A DNA stretch of 64,000 nucleotides from Macrophomina tecta. Its lineage: Eukaryota > Ascomycota > Dothideomycetes > Botryosphaeriales > Botryosphaeriaceae. The position numbers and the translations under genes are program-made. This document shows positions 23,679 through 35,098 of the stretch, piece by piece; position 1 is the first letter of the stretch; each line of letters opens with the position of its first letter. Where the stretch lies: assembly GCA_024180945.1 (NCBI GenBank), contig JAKSGN010000007.1, positions 558,001 through 622,000 on the forward strand. The letters are read 5' to 3'. The notes under the pieces are model-generated. The model was not told the origin of the DNA. It made no database searches and was given only the letters and a program-made list of their open reading frames with translations.

Positions 23679-24146
23679 GTTGCGCGGGCTTCGGGAGGGC
23701 TTGTCCCGTTGGGGGGGGTTTTTGGTTGGTGGAGATGTTTGAGTGGTGCAGTTGGGTGAGAGCCGGGGGTCACTAGTGCAGAGAGCGAAGAGAAAAAGTC
23801 TTTGGAACTGTTATGCTGCTGCTGCGCGGTGAGGAAGAATATGGAGCAGGTGAGGTTTGTGGTTGTAGGTGCGGGAGAACGTGGCTGCTTATCGATGAGG
23901 TGGGCGGGCGTTTGTGAGCAACAAACGGGCGCAAGTTGGCATCTGCACCTGCCTGGAAGGTCCTCGAGGATTGCGGTTCAGGGTGGCGATGGGCCGTGAT
24001 TATCAGTTGGGTGAGGGGGCGCTGGGTTGAGTCATCCTCACACAGCCACCACCGAACCCACGGTTCACACACCACAGCAGGAACATACGTGATAGGATAG
24101 ATCAAAGAATAATATTGCTTTCCTAGGCCCAGGGGTATCTTCGTGT
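23679..24146. other. Upstream region of the deaminase gene
   Basis: About 470 bases upstream of the minus-strand deaminase start. No gene and no clear TATA box were seen; the bipartite repeat follows at 24147. Confidence 0.4.
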
Positions 24147-24394
24147 GCCTCTTTGCTCACATAACGCCGTAAACCGTCATGCAGAGTACCGTCCAAAGAC
24201 GAAACCCGGGGGTATCTATATTGCCTCATTGCTCACATAACGCCCGATTTCCCGAAGAAGAAACGCGCTATGCAGAGTACCAAAGAAATTCGTGGATGCC
24301 TCGTTGCTCACACGGCGATATCCAAACGCCGTGCAGAGTCCCATCGTAGCCTCATTGCTCACATAACGCCATGTCGGATGCTATGCAGAGTACT
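24147..24394. repeat. Four-copy bipartite degenerate repeat
   Basis: Four units at 24147-24190, 24223-24281, 24298-24342 and 24349-24394. Each has a conserved left block (GCCTCATTGCTCACATAACG plus CC, with few changes) and a conserved right block (ATGCAGAGTACC), separated by 10-25 variable bases. Unit starts are 76, 75 and 51 bases apart. Units 1 and 2 are also preceded by a shared GGGGTATCT. The array starts 72 bases beyond the bna2 stop codon and lies about 470 bases upstream of the deaminase start, so it could be a 3' untranslated element of bna2 or an upstream element of the deaminase gene. It is not a CRISPR array, because spacers and units are degenerate. Confidence 0.85.
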
Positions 24395-24465
24395 GTCGTG
24401 TGGTTAAAGAAAAAGTGAATCGTAACGCTGGAAGGGAAAACACAGTCGGGAGGGAGGGAGAAGGT

Positions 24466-26066
24466 TTACGCAGCCTGGCGCTCGGCGCAGTACTTCTCGA
24501 CTTCCTTAGCGAGCGTGTCCCGCTGGGCGAGGACGACGTCCATGATGTCAGCGGTGCCGGGGACGTCCTTGCAGAACTCGTAGGCGTCGACCATGTTGGC
24601 CATGACGGCCTGGAGCTGGTTGGGCAGCCACTATGAATTAAGTCAGCATCGCCATCATGTGTAGACGCCAGGTAAAGAAAACATACAGTGACAATTGGGC
24701 TACCACCGGTGGCAGTCGGGTGCGAAGTGTTCTTCAGGATGTACTCGCGCGTGAAGCACCAGTGACGCCAGCGGAAGTCGCGCACCTGGTCCAACGCGCG
24801 CAGGTACAGCGAGGCAGAAGTCGGGTCGGACAAGGCGTACTCCTTGAGGTTGGCCATCTCGGAGTAGTCCTTGACGGCCTCAAGGAACTCGCGATGGTTG
24901 CCAGGACGGTACTGACGGAAGTCCTTGAGGATCTCCGTGAGAGGTGTCTCAGGCATCGCGATCTGCAAGAGGTTGTCGCAGAGCGGAACCTGGAAGTGTT
25001 AGTGGCAGGGTTTAGGAACGACTCGTTCGGACATCGTGACTTACCATGCTGTCGTTCGCACCCGACTCGCCACGGAAGGACATGGGCTCCTCACTTACGC
25101 CTTCATAGACGACGCCGTTGGGGAACATGCTCTGAGAAGTGATACCGAAAATGAAAGTACGGAAACTGGTGTAGCCGCTGGGCTTGCTCTTGGTCCACAT
25201 AGCTGCAACATGTCAGTGGAGGCACTTCAAATGCGGTAAGGACAAAGACTCACTGTTCATGACCTTGTTAATCTCGTCCAATGCCTTCACGAGATCCGCC
25301 ATCCCCGCATTGAATGCCTCACGGTCCTTGGCAAGGGCACCGTTGAGAGCTTCGACCGCACCCGAGACGAGTGCGCCCGAGTTCTTGACCATGGCAATGT
25401 GCACGAGAACGAAACCAGCCTCTGAAGAGGTAGGGTCCAAGCCGAGCTCGAACGCACGGATGAGGCGAAGGTTGTCGTACTCGAGACCCAGAGCCGGGTT
25501 CTCCAACCGGTAGTTGAAGAGCGCGTACGAGCCTGCGTACTCCATGAATGGCATGAAACCAGCGCTGCGGCACCGTGTTAGTATGTAATCAGCCTTATGT
25601 GGACGCGAGCATCGGCTTACAACTTAGCAACTTTGGTGATGGGGAGGGCGATGTTGCTTGGCAGGGTCTGACGTCCAAGGCCATACAGCTCACCACGCAT
25701 GAAGCGCTCGTGGCAGGGCTCGAGGAGGTATGCAGAGGCCAGGAAGGAGTAGTCGCGGTACAGCGCATTCATCAAGGGTAGGTTGTCCTTGTACTTCTCA
25801 ACCGCATCGGACAGGTCCGGCAATTCCTTGTGGACAGTCGGGCCAAGCTGGAAGTTGGCGAGCAGTCCCGGAGCACCGGACAGAGTCTTGATGGGCATGC
25901 GAGAGAGAATAGACTCGAGCGGGTCGAAGTCCGCAGGCAGCTTCACGACAGGGTCCTGACGCGGCAGGAAACCACGGGTGGTGGAGACCATGAACGCCGG
26001 GATGGAGTTGTCGTTAGGCTTGGTGTCCGTGAGGACATTGAAGCCAAAGCGGGGCGGAGAGGACAT
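24466..26066 (-). CDS. bna2: Indoleamine 2,3-dioxygenase
   Basis: Heme dioxygenase that opens the indole ring of tryptophan to N-formylkynurenine, the first step of de novo NAD+ synthesis. Five exons, 26066-25621, 25564-25254, 25202-25045, 24989-24687 and 24630-24466, with introns of 56, 51, 55 and 56 bases, give 460 aa. Motifs include FGFNVLTDTKPNDNSIPAFM, the MPFMEYAGSYALFNYRL segment, MWTKSKPSGYTSFRTFIFGI, MFPNGVVYEGVSEEPMSFRG and the distal RPGNHREFL, whose His is the expected proximal heme ligand. The DFRWRHWCFTREYI segment is also conserved. Intron 1 has a perfect TACTAAC branch site. A TATA box and an inverted repeat lie upstream. Kynureninase (bna5), a later enzyme of the same pathway, is 14 kb to the left. 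Confidence 0.96.
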
Positions 26067-26161
26067 TGTGGCAATAGCGTGTTGGGCGGGGATGGCGGAA
26101 ATGAAGAAATTCAGTGTGGGCGTTGGAGCTGTTCTGGGGAGAGAAGCGACGGTCGAGCTTC

Positions 26162-26226
26162 CTTATATCATGAGGCCGGAATCAATCCGGCCTCAAAGAG
26201 TCTTGATAGGAAACATTCCGGCCTCC
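26162..26226 (-). promoter_or_regulatory. bna2 promoter: TATA box and CGG inverted repeat
   Basis: On the minus strand, TATAAG (26162-26167) lies about 96 bases upstream of the bna2 ATG. Directly upstream, 26171-26195 is a perfect inverted repeat with 10-base arms TGAGGCCGGA / TCCGGCCTCA around ATCAA. A third half-copy, TTCCGGCCTC, follows at about 26216-26225. The core reads CGG-N7-CCG, the form bound by fungal Zn2Cys6 factors (inference). Confidence 0.55.
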
Positions 26227-29200
26227 CCCTCCACAAAGAAAATGACTCGATAACCAGTACGTAACAGCAAACAAAACGAGTCCATCTATCGGCAAACTGA
26301 TCAATGAGCCGCAGCACATCGCAAATCGTCTTACACGTCTCCAGCACCCCGGATCCACATGTGCGGAGGTGATGCACGGGTCCGTCAATGACTTGTCACT
26401 GTTTGGATTTTGCTGAGCCTCTGACGTCCAGCTTTCATTGACAGCGAGAAGACTATCTCAATTCCAAAAGCAATGTATGATAGCAGTAGATTGCCATTTT
26501 GGTAGATTGCGGCGACCCCTGCGTGTGGTCGTGGTTCGTGGTCGCCGATTCGGTTATTGCCGGGTCGGAACGCCCGACAACGCCAGCACGCCGTCACCGA
26601 ACTTTCATCACGCGCACGTTGAAAGCAGGCCGGTCCCCTGGGATGATCTCAGTTGGCATTGGAGAGCGTTCCGAGAGAAGTGAATATGCATGTGTCAAGT
26701 CTAGACAGAAACCGTACCGCCGTGTTGGTGCAACACAACTCTGCCGGCTCCTTATCTCGAAAGGAATTCTCTGCGCGTTTTCCGGGAACGGTCGGAGAGC
26801 ACACCACATGCGGGACGTCTGGGCATATCTTGGATCTGGATGAGATGAATGAGCTTGATAGTCGCCTTCTCGAGTGTGGTATATCTGCTGTATCGGGCTG
26901 GTAATGCAGCGTTCCGCGACAGGATGGCTGAAGGTGATGACATGGACTGATGCCCAGACGTGCATATCATCTGCAGCTCTACGACCACGGTTTGCGGGAA
27001 CGCCCTAGTTGGTGTGGTCCTCGTGGCTTTGCGGAACGTCGTCGTAGGGCTGAGCCATGCAGCAGCCCAATAAGGATAGAGGCTTCGAGGATCGTCGCGG
27101 AGAGCTGGGGTAGCACCAAGCTCTTATTTGTTCCAGAAACCATCTCGAGAATATGGAAACGATCTCCAGATTTGGGCCGGATTAGCCCGTGCTGTCCTTT
27201 ATGGACGGGTTCTCTTGACAGAATTGCGTCAAAGAAGGAATAGCTGCATGGTGAAAGCTGAGAGCCACCATGCTCGCATATATCGCTGTAAGGCTCAGTA
27301 TTCTTGCTCGCCTGAAGTCATTCTATTGTTGCTGCAACAGCCTCAGGTTACGCAGCTGTCACGGGCGCATTGTCAGCCTGTGAAGGCGTAGTAAAGATCC
27401 TGCACAAGCTTGATGCATGCATATGCTCCTTAATAGATGTTCTTATGTTTCCAAGCGACGGGAACAGAATCAAAATTGAGCTTCGTGGCTAGCTGGCCAG
27501 CCTAGCGATGAGGCTGCATGCGCCAAGGGCAAAGCTCCGCGACGAGGCTTGAGGCTGTTTGGGCAGGATCTGATTGGAAGGGGAGAGCATCAGAAAGGAG
27601 GGACGCAACAAGCTAGAAGCATATCCAGAGACTATGTCAATGACGAAATTTGATAGCAGACGTCCACTTTGTTTATCTCACACGACGAGGCCCTTTTCTC
27701 TTCTCGCTGCGTGGAGAAGACATCCGGAGACCCCAGCTATGGTGCACCGATGATGTAATGGTTCTGTTCAAGCCACGGCGCGTGGAAGCCCAAATTGAGT
27801 GGAGAATACGGGCACTTTTGTTGATCGTTGACTCGCTTCAGTGAATGTGCGTCAACCTGATATCAGGGAATTTCTGGGGAACTTGACAGGTAAGCTTCTT
27901 TTGCCAGAAGACTGCAGCAACAAGGCACGCACCCCGCGACGGATCAGATCCTGGAATAGGTGGCAGCCGAGGGAATGTTGGCGCTAGTAGCATTGCTCCG
28001 CATTCCAGGAAACGTGCGAGACTCCTCCAACGACAACGCCTATTCCCACTGGATTCTATGTCGCAACACAGTTTCCCGACGCGACTGGCTATCGGCCGAA
28101 GCAATTTACCAAGACTCAGCCACGCACCAAACTAGCGGCGACGGGGATGCCGGCTTTGAGACAAGGCTAAGCAGGCTAGCACGAGGGATGTTATCGCGTC
28201 AGCCTATTGATTCGCAGGCAAGAAAAAGGGGCTGTATGATGCACAGAGCCGAAGACGGGCAGCCCGACCAATGCGACCGATCGCTCAGGCATGGAGGCGT
28301 GGGCGCAGGCGGAGAGGTGGCTGCGCCCCACGTTCCGGGCGGCCCAGGTCACAGTCGCGACCGGAGCGTGCATTGCGCGTCGCGTCATCAGACGCGTTGA
28401 GCCCGCCGCTCGAGTCGAAGCTTCGAGACGGCGCCGAAGTTATGCGGCGCATCGGTGACATGGCCGCTATAGGCGAAGGGCGAAACCGCAAAATTTTCGC
28501 TCTCTGTGCAAAGCGGCGTGGCGAGGGGCCTTTGACCAGGCTACGTTGTCGGGACCCGCCGGGGGGCTGGGGTGCCACTCTGTTCTGCCGAACCCACCGG
28601 ATCGTCGCCACAAACACAAAATTGCGACAAGCCTGCGGCGCTGGCGACGGGAGGGTGCAGTCAAGTCAAGCGCAGGCCCGGATGCAGTGCTGTATTCAGG
28701 GGAGGGGCGGGATGCGTTTCAGCGGCGGGTGCGCTACTTGGCAGCGCCGCTCCTGCCTCAAGCGCGCCCTCCCAAAGCAGCTGCCTTCCGCAACGTCTGA
28801 ATCCCAGCAGCACGCCAGGACGGATTTACGTGCCTCACAGCCAGGACGACGGTCGCAGTCGATGCATGGCTATAGTCATCTATCATCTCAACAACGTGCA
28901 TGGCAGGACGTTCTGGAAAGGACTTTTAAAATGAGTCAGAGGCTCGAGTCGCTGCTTTGAGGATAGTGCAGGTATTGGCGCACGGGCCACGCCCGCGAGG
29001 TTATAAGCCAGCCGCGCCCACACCCTCCGTTCCGCTCGTCTTGCTGCCTTCCTCGTCTGGCGCTACGTTAACAACGTCACGTCAGCATTCACCACCACCA
29101 CCCTCGCGCATCCTGCTCTCCTCCCCACAGCCTGCGCGAACACTCTCCATCCCCTCGGACTTTCCCCCAGTGCTTGTGCGCGCACTGTGACGTTCTCTCT

Positions 29201-29663
29201 CGCCCGCATCCGCCCCGACCGTGCGCCGCGCCCGCCTTGCATCAATCGCGCCTCATCAGCACGACCTGCTCGCAATCTCGCATCACACTCTACGACACCA
29301 GGGGCTAGCTGGCCTCGCTTCTGACCGTGTCGCGATCACCAACTCGATACAGCACCGTCGCTGTTGACCCTTGACCGGCTACGATCGAGCGGAGACTTTG
29401 CAAATCACTTGGCATCGACTGTAGGGGAGGCATTCGGTTGTTCATCTCCCACTGACGGTACGGCCTCACATTCACACACCCGGATCCGGCAAACCGCTCG
29501 AGCCCGTCATCGACGCCCTGCTTAAATCGCGTCCACGAGCCTTGTCGACCTCGCCGATCCTGCCTCACCACCCTGCCCAACCTCCGTTCTAACGCGACAC
29601 TTGATTAGATTGCCAATACTGCAAACCATCAAGACTCATAGAGGAACTTCGTCTGTTACAAGC
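26227..29663. other. 3.4-kb gap between bna2 and the TBP gene
   Basis: Region between two genes transcribed away from each other. The open frames found (for example 28271-28960 plus) are Arg-rich by-products of GC-rich sequence. The stretch 28960-29660 is CT-rich with a TATAAG at 29002-29007 and is probably the TBP promoter and long 5' leader. I find no other gene and no tRNA. Confidence 0.45.
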
Positions 29664-30584
29664 ATGGACTCTTTGACCACCCACCCGTCCAATGCGACCC
29701 AGGCCAAGGCTTTCACTGCCCCCGGCAGCCTGTCCTTCCCTGGGGGCGCTGGCGACCTGACCCCGCCCTCGTCTGAGAAGGACGTGCAGCAGAGCCAGAA
29801 CGGTGGCAACGCCGGCAACGGGGTGATGCCCGCTACGCCCGCTGCGACTCCCGGTGCCGCTGCCAACGGTGTTTCGGGAATCGTCCCCACCCTGCAGAAC
29901 ATCGTGTAAGTACAGCTGAGCTGAATCTTGCGTTCAGCCGCTGACCATCCACAGTGCCACTGTCAACCTTGACTGTCGCCTGGACCTTAAGACAATCGCG
30001 TTGCACGCTCGCAATGCCGAGTACAACCCGAAGGTACTGGCGTCTTGTCAGCTTCTTGGCTCTTGATGAACGGTCTTACTGAACTTTGTGGCTCTAGCGT
30101 TTCGCGGCCGTCATCATGCGTATCCGTGAACCCAAGACTACCGCCCTCATCTTCGCCTCGGGCAAGATGGTCGTGACTGGTGCCAAGTCTGAAGATGACT
30201 CGAAGCTTGCGTCGCGCAAGTACGCCCGTATCATTCAGAAGCTCGGCTTCAACGCCAAGTTCACCGACTTCAAGATCCAGAACATCGTCGGTTCATGCGA
30301 TATCAAGTTCCCGATTCGTCTCGAGGGTTTGGCTAGCCGCCATCACAACTTCAGCTCCTACGAGCCTGAATTGTTCCCCGGTCTTATCTACCGCATGATG
30401 AAGCCGAAGATTGTGCTTCTGATCTTCGTCTCCGGCAAGATCGTCCTCACTGGTGCCAAGGTCCGCGAGGAGATCTACCAAGCTTTCGAGCTGATCTACC
30501 CGGTGTTGTCTGGTATGCCATGGCTGACCTTCCGTCTCTTCGAGTGCAATACTAATCGTGTGCTTAGACTTCCGCAAAAGCTAA
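29664..30584 (+). CDS. spt15: TATA-box-binding protein
   Basis: General transcription factor used by RNA polymerases I, II and III. Four exons, 29664-29905, 29955-30033, 30098-30512 and 30568-30584, with introns of 49, 64 and 55 bases, give 250 aa. The first about 75 residues are a Ser/Gly/Ala/Pro-rich variable N terminus. The saddle core has two direct repeats: [20 protein letters not shown]...[13 protein letters not shown]...[17 protein letters not shown], then [20 protein letters not shown]...[14 protein letters not shown]...[20 protein letters not shown]. The last exon is only 17 bases, encoding the end of the protein (DFRKS) after a perfect TACTAAT branch site at about 30551. A polyadenylation-like AATAAA lies near 30679. 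Confidence 0.97.
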
Positions 30585-31671
30585 ATGCCTTCGCTGAAGT
30601 CCATTTGACTCACCACAAGATCATTCGCTTCTGGTACCTGTGACAACAACCTTCGACCCAGTCCTCGATTGTTCTGTATTAATAAACAACACCACATCTG
30701 ATCGGTAGCCGAGGGGCGGCTTGGATCACTGACGGCCTATCCAAGCTATGTCATGCTTTGGAACGGTCATTTTCCTGCTTCGTGCTTGCGTCTTATGCTT
30801 TTTGCGGCATTGCATGGTGTTTTTGGTGGGCTTTCTCTCTGAGTCTCACGCTTTTGCTGAGGCTATGGGTTTCAAAAACTTACTACCCCTTTCACTTTCT
30901 CAACACGTTCTAGAGGAAGCAACCCATAAGAGGCGGCGGATATTACCCGAGGGTTTGCTGGGCTAATTTGAGACACTGCGTTTTTCTTTGGGATGGAAAT
31001 TGCGACGAGATTCCGGGATACGATATAGCGGCGAGGGTGGCGGGTTTGACGATGGATGACGGATCTTCTTTGGAAGAGCCTGGTACGACTGCCTTTGTGA
31101 TGTCATGGCTTTTCACCTTGGTCTTGGACACCAAGGGCTTCCATAAAAAACTAACAAAAAATGACAGCTTCGTGGAGCGGCACAGTTGCCGTTTAGATAG
31201 ATACGTAGTATCAATTTACTTTCCACGAGCAAATGACTGCAAACCACTATTTTCCACATGTGACCTCGACACAAAACTTATTGCTACCTGTCCGTCTCCG
31301 AAATACGTCCTTATGGGTATGACGTGCAGCCTAAGGTCTCCGGCATGCTTGTGTGATTGTTACTTTTACCTATCCGCTCCGCTCCGCTCGCTAAAGGCAG
31401 TCCTCCCCCAGGTTCCGCTCGTATACGTACTCTGTTCGCTGGTTGGCAATGCGCCATGAACACGAACACGGGAAGTAAAAAAAACGAATTTAACGCCTGA
31501 CTCGAGAAAGCAATGCTTGTTCTGCCATGAACTCTGGCTAGTGGGAGCAATCATGCGGACATGGCTGTCGAGCCTTGTACCGAACACTCGCATCCGAGCC
31601 TTCCCAACCTCCCAACGCCCACCTGTTCTATTTTTCTCCGAGTTCCGCACTCTTCCTCGCCCTCCCTCTCT
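30585..31671. other. Convergent intergenic region
   Basis: About 1.1 kb between the 3' ends of the TBP gene (plus) and the FAD oxidase gene (minus). No supported gene; the open frames lack domains. Confidence 0.5.
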
Positions 31672-33293
31672 TCACAGCCTCGCCGTGCCGCCCTTCGCAT
31701 ACTCCTCATCCAACACCATCCCCCTCGGCCCGCCGCGACTCCCGTCTCCCTCCCACATCCGCTCCTCAACCCGCTCCGCCGGCCACGCCCACTTCTCCGC
31801 AAACTCGGCCGGACACCGCCCCTCGATGCAGCTGACGATCTTGTCGCCGATCACCGGCAGGAACTTGAAGCCGTGCCCGGAGCCGCCTGTCGCCACGAAC
31901 AGCGAGTTGCGCGCGTAGCTCGGGTGGTAGGTGATCAGGAAGTCGCCCTCGCGCGTGTCGGCGTAGTAGCACAGGCGCGTCCCGCTGAAGGGCCGCGACG
32001 CGATTGGCAGCGGGGAGAACGACTTGTCGTGCGGGGCGGTCGCGGGCGGGTACAGGGTGTGGGCGAGGGATTGGAGGGCGCGCGTCGCCTCGCGGGGCAG
32101 GTGCGCGGGCAGGGCGGGCGTGGTGAGGTGCGTCCGCGGCAGGGAGACGGTGATGAGCGAGGCGGTCGACGCCGGCTCCTCGGGGTGCGGGATCACGACC
32201 GGGTTGGCGTAGCCGTGGCCGTGGCGCGCGAGCTTGAGCAGGTTCTGCGAGGGCGGGATGCAGAACATGCCCGTGCTGAGGTTGAGGACGGTCGGCGACG
32301 CGCCCAGCGCGGCCTGCTCGCTCGCCGACAGCGGCACGTACGCCAGCGTCTGGCCCGTCGCGTGCACGATGCCGCGCAGGTCGAGCAGCGCCGAGGACCA
32401 CGCGCCCGCGGCCACGACGGTCAGGTCCGCGCTGAGCGTGCGCCCGTCCGCGAGGTGCGCGCCGCGGACGTATTTCTGCTGGCTCGCGCCGCCGGAGGGA
32501 AAGGCGATGTCGAGCCGCGCGACGGTGCCCTTGACGAACTGCACGCGCTGCGTCGCCTGCACCTTGCCGTACAGGTAGCGCATGCAAGCCTCCGCGTCCG
32601 CCCAACCAGATGTCCAGTTCACGTAGCCGCGCACCCCGTTCGTGCCGCCCGTGCCCGCGCACCGCCGCACGTCGGCTTCGCTCTTGAGCTCCTCGATCTT
32701 GGGCCGGCCGTGGCCGCGCGAGGAGGGCAGCGTGCAGCGCTCAGTGGTGGCGGTGGGCTCGAGTGCCACTACATTGTGGAAGGACTCGTCGACGTAGGAG
32801 GAGCCGCTGGCGTCGGCTGTCAGGGCAAGGCCGGTTTCCGTGTAGCGCCCGGAGGCGCCCCATTCGGTCGTGCGCCAGAGGTCTTGCGCGGTGTAGGCGA
32901 GGGCGGAGTAGGCGGGGTCGGCGTAGTCGGGGCGGATGATGCGCGAGGTGTCGATCTGCAATATGGAGGATGTTTTCTCAGCTCAGGGTGGAGTTGGGAG
33001 CGCGTGGCTGGACTGGCGCCGTGGGGAGTTGAGGCAGCTGTCAGGATAAAAGTGTGTGTGTGGGGGAGATTGTGACGTCTATGTCTGGGCGACCGCTTCA
33101 TGTCCGCGTCCGCGGTCTGTTGTTTGCTTTGCGAACGTACGCTGGAGGAGTCGTTGGCCGGGAAGCTTTGGCGGTCGACGACTGTTATCTTCGTTTTGGC
33201 ATATCCGGGCTTCGTCGCAAGGGAGTAGGCGGTGGTGAGGCCAAAGACACCGGACCCGATAATGAGGACTGAGGAGGGCGGTTGATTCGACAT
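31672..33293 (-). CDS. FAD-dependent amine oxidase, sarcosine/fructosyl amino acid oxidase type
   Basis: Flavoenzyme of the DAO/MSOX superfamily that oxidises secondary amines, releasing H2O2; substrate (fructosyl amino acid, sarcosine, pipecolate or saccharopine) not determined. Exons 33293-33141 and 32955-31672 join over a 185-base intron to 478 aa. The N-terminal FAD site is VLIIGSGVFGLTTAYSLA; the second FAD segment is IDTSRIIRPDYAD. GYVNWTSGWADAEACMRYL is typical of the fungal fructosyl-amino-acid/saccharopine oxidase branch. RLCYYADTREGDFLI carries the Cys position that binds FAD covalently in this family, and GGSGHGFKFLPVIGD is the C-terminal FAD contact. The last residues (ARL) could be a weak peroxisomal signal. 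The second exon has very high third-position GC. It diverges from oms1. Confidence 0.9.
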
Positions 33294-33979
33294 GGCCGCA
33301 GATAAGGAAATGAAGCACGGAGACAAGATAAAAAAGGACTCCTCTATTCAACGACGAAGAAGGAAAACCTGTACAGCTGTATATGTACACAATCTATACC
33401 GATTGCACCAACCGAGAGATAGCAAAAGAGAGGGAGAGCTACATTGATGGCGTGAGATTCATGGCCGCCGAGGTTTGGCCCACCTGGAGATTTTTCTGTC
33501 CACACTGCGGAGAAAGTGATGCGCGGCCGGCCTTGGGTGCCGTGGGAGGGAGGATTGGCCAATGAGAAGCCACAGATGGTATCTTATGCGGGCTTCTATT
33601 GGTGGGTCTCGCTCCAAATTGTAATACGCTGATGAGCGGCAATCGGCGGCTCTCAGCCTTCTCCGAAGCCGGCCCTATGTCCAGCTTCCCAGCGCGGTGG
33701 TACGTGCTGCTGCTGCGCGAAGAGACCGCAGAACCGCGCGTCGAAGAATTGCAGCAGCAATTGACCGAGCAGATAGGGAGTTGAAGTATTCGTTCAGGCG
33801 GGGACATGCAAATTGATACGCGACACTTATCTCGATAACAGCTTGAACTCGCCATTGAGTGCTCGCGCCATCGCTAGAACCCTCCGACCATTTTCACTCT
33901 CTTTCCGCGCCGCGGCATTCTCTCCACCATTCCTCCGACCAACAACTTCCAACAACAAACGCACAATCGCACTCCCGCC
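33294..33979. promoter_or_regulatory. Divergent oxidase/oms1 promoter region
   Basis: 686 bases between two start codons pointing away from each other. Small open frames, including one with FCPHCGE (33446-33565), have no start context or homologous domain I can name. No clear TATA box. Confidence 0.4.
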
Positions 33980-35098
33980 ATGGGCAGCAAATCTGCGCCC
34001 GCACCCCCGCCGCGGGGCTCCTCCTCCTCCTCCCCCAAACAACCACCAAAGTCAACAACCTCCACCACAACCGCCCGCCCCAAACCCCTCGCCTACACGC
34101 CCCACGCCCGCGCCCCGCGCCTCCTCGCCGCGCAAGCCGCCCTGTCCGCCTCGCAACCGCCCGCGCCGCTCCACCGCAGCCGGCGCATCGCGCTCCTCGG
34201 CGCCAGCCTCGTAGGCGCGGGCCTGGCCTTCTACGTCGCCAGCGCCACCTACTCGATCCTGCACCCATACGAACCCTCGCACCCCGTCCCTGCCGATGTG
34301 TCGGATCGGTACGACGCGTACGCGGCGCGCTTCGACGCGGACGTCGGCGGCACGGAGAAAGCGGTCGGGATCGAGCGCCTGCGGCGGAAGCTGGTCGCGC
34401 AGGCGCGGGGGGACGTGTTGGAGGTGAGCGCGGGGACGGGGCGGAACACGGCGTATTACGATTGGGGGAGGGTACGGCGGGTGGTGTTGCTGGATCAGAG
34501 TGCAGCGATGTTGGAGGTCGCGCGGGAAAAGTGGGAGGAGCTGAGGAGGGAGAGGGAGGAGAAGGCGAAGAGGATGGTGGGAGTGAAGGAGAGGGTCGGG
34601 GAGGTCGAGTTCAGGGCGCAGAGCGCGCTGGAGCCGATTGAGGGGCCGGGCGGCGCGGCGGAGGGGAAGTTCGATACCGTTGTGCAGACCATGGGGCTGT
34701 GCTCGACGCATCAGCCGGAGAGGCTGTTGCAGCGGATGGGCGAGGTGTTGAAGCGGGATGGGAAGATTCTGTTGTTGGAGCATGGGAGGGCGTCGTATGG
34801 GTGGTTGAACAACATTTTGGATAGGGCGGCTCCGGGCCACGCTGATAAGCACGGGTGTTGGTGGAATAAGGATATTGGGGATATTGTAGAGAAGAGCGGG
34901 TTGGAGGTTGTTCAGATAAGCAGGCCCTGGTATCACTTTGGCACCACTTGGTGGGTCGAGCTGCGGAAAAGCGAGAAAGCGGAGGCGGAAGCGGCACAGC
35001 GGAGGTCTACAGAAGGCGGGGCTGCACAGCGGAGCGGGGAAGACGATACTACGCTAGCAAAAAGCAGCTGGTTGGGAGGTTGGCGGTCCTCATCCTGA
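33980..35098 (+). CDS. oms1: Mitochondrial methyltransferase Oms1
   Basis: SAM-dependent methyltransferase of the inner mitochondrial membrane; in yeast it was found as a suppressor of an oxa1 mutant and its substrate is unclear. A single exon of 372 aa. A basic, Pro/Ser/Thr-rich presequence covers about 1-65, a transmembrane segment follows at about 70-90 (IALLGASLVGAGLAFYVASA), then the methyltransferase domain with motif I DVLEVSAGTGRNTAYYDW and post-I LLDQSAAMLEVAREKW. The FDTVVQTMGLCSTHQPERLL and ILLLEHGRASYGWLNNILD segments match the Oms1 branch of the UbiE/Menaquinone-type class. The tail after about residue 325 is Glu/Ala-rich and variable. The sequence is strongly GC-skewed at third codon positions. 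Confidence 0.9.
   Translation: MGSKSAPAPPPRGSSSSSPKQPPKSTTSTTTARPKPLAYTPHARAPRLLAAQAALSASQPPAPLHRSRRIALLGASLVGAGLAFYVASATYSILHPYEPSHPVPADVSDRYDAYAARFDADVGGTEKAVGIERLRRKLVAQARGDVLEVSAGTGRNTAYYDWGRVRRVVLLDQSAAMLEVAREKWEELRREREEKAKRMVGVKERVGEVEFRAQSALEPIEGPGGAAEGKFDTVVQTMGLCSTHQPERLLQRMGEVLKRDGKILLLEHGRASYGWLNNILDRAAPGHADKHGCWWNKDIGDIVEKSGLEVVQISRPWYHFGTTWWVELRKSEKAEAEAAQRRSTEGGAAQRSGEDDTTLAKSSWLGGWRSSS

Noticed and set aside
22526..23776. 416-codon plus-strand frame
   Set aside because: Antisense to the deaminase gene; includes a Phe run from the TTC microsatellite.
24147..24394. CRISPR array reading of the four-copy repeat
   Set aside because: Eukaryotic context, degenerate units, uneven spacing and no cas genes.
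28271..28960. 229-codon plus-strand frame before the TBP gene
   Set aside because: Arg/Gly-rich, no domain, no splice support; probably promoter sequence.
31561..33075. 504-codon plus-strand frame
   Set aside because: Antisense to the FAD oxidase second exon; Arg/Ala/Val-rich by-product of its high third-position GC.
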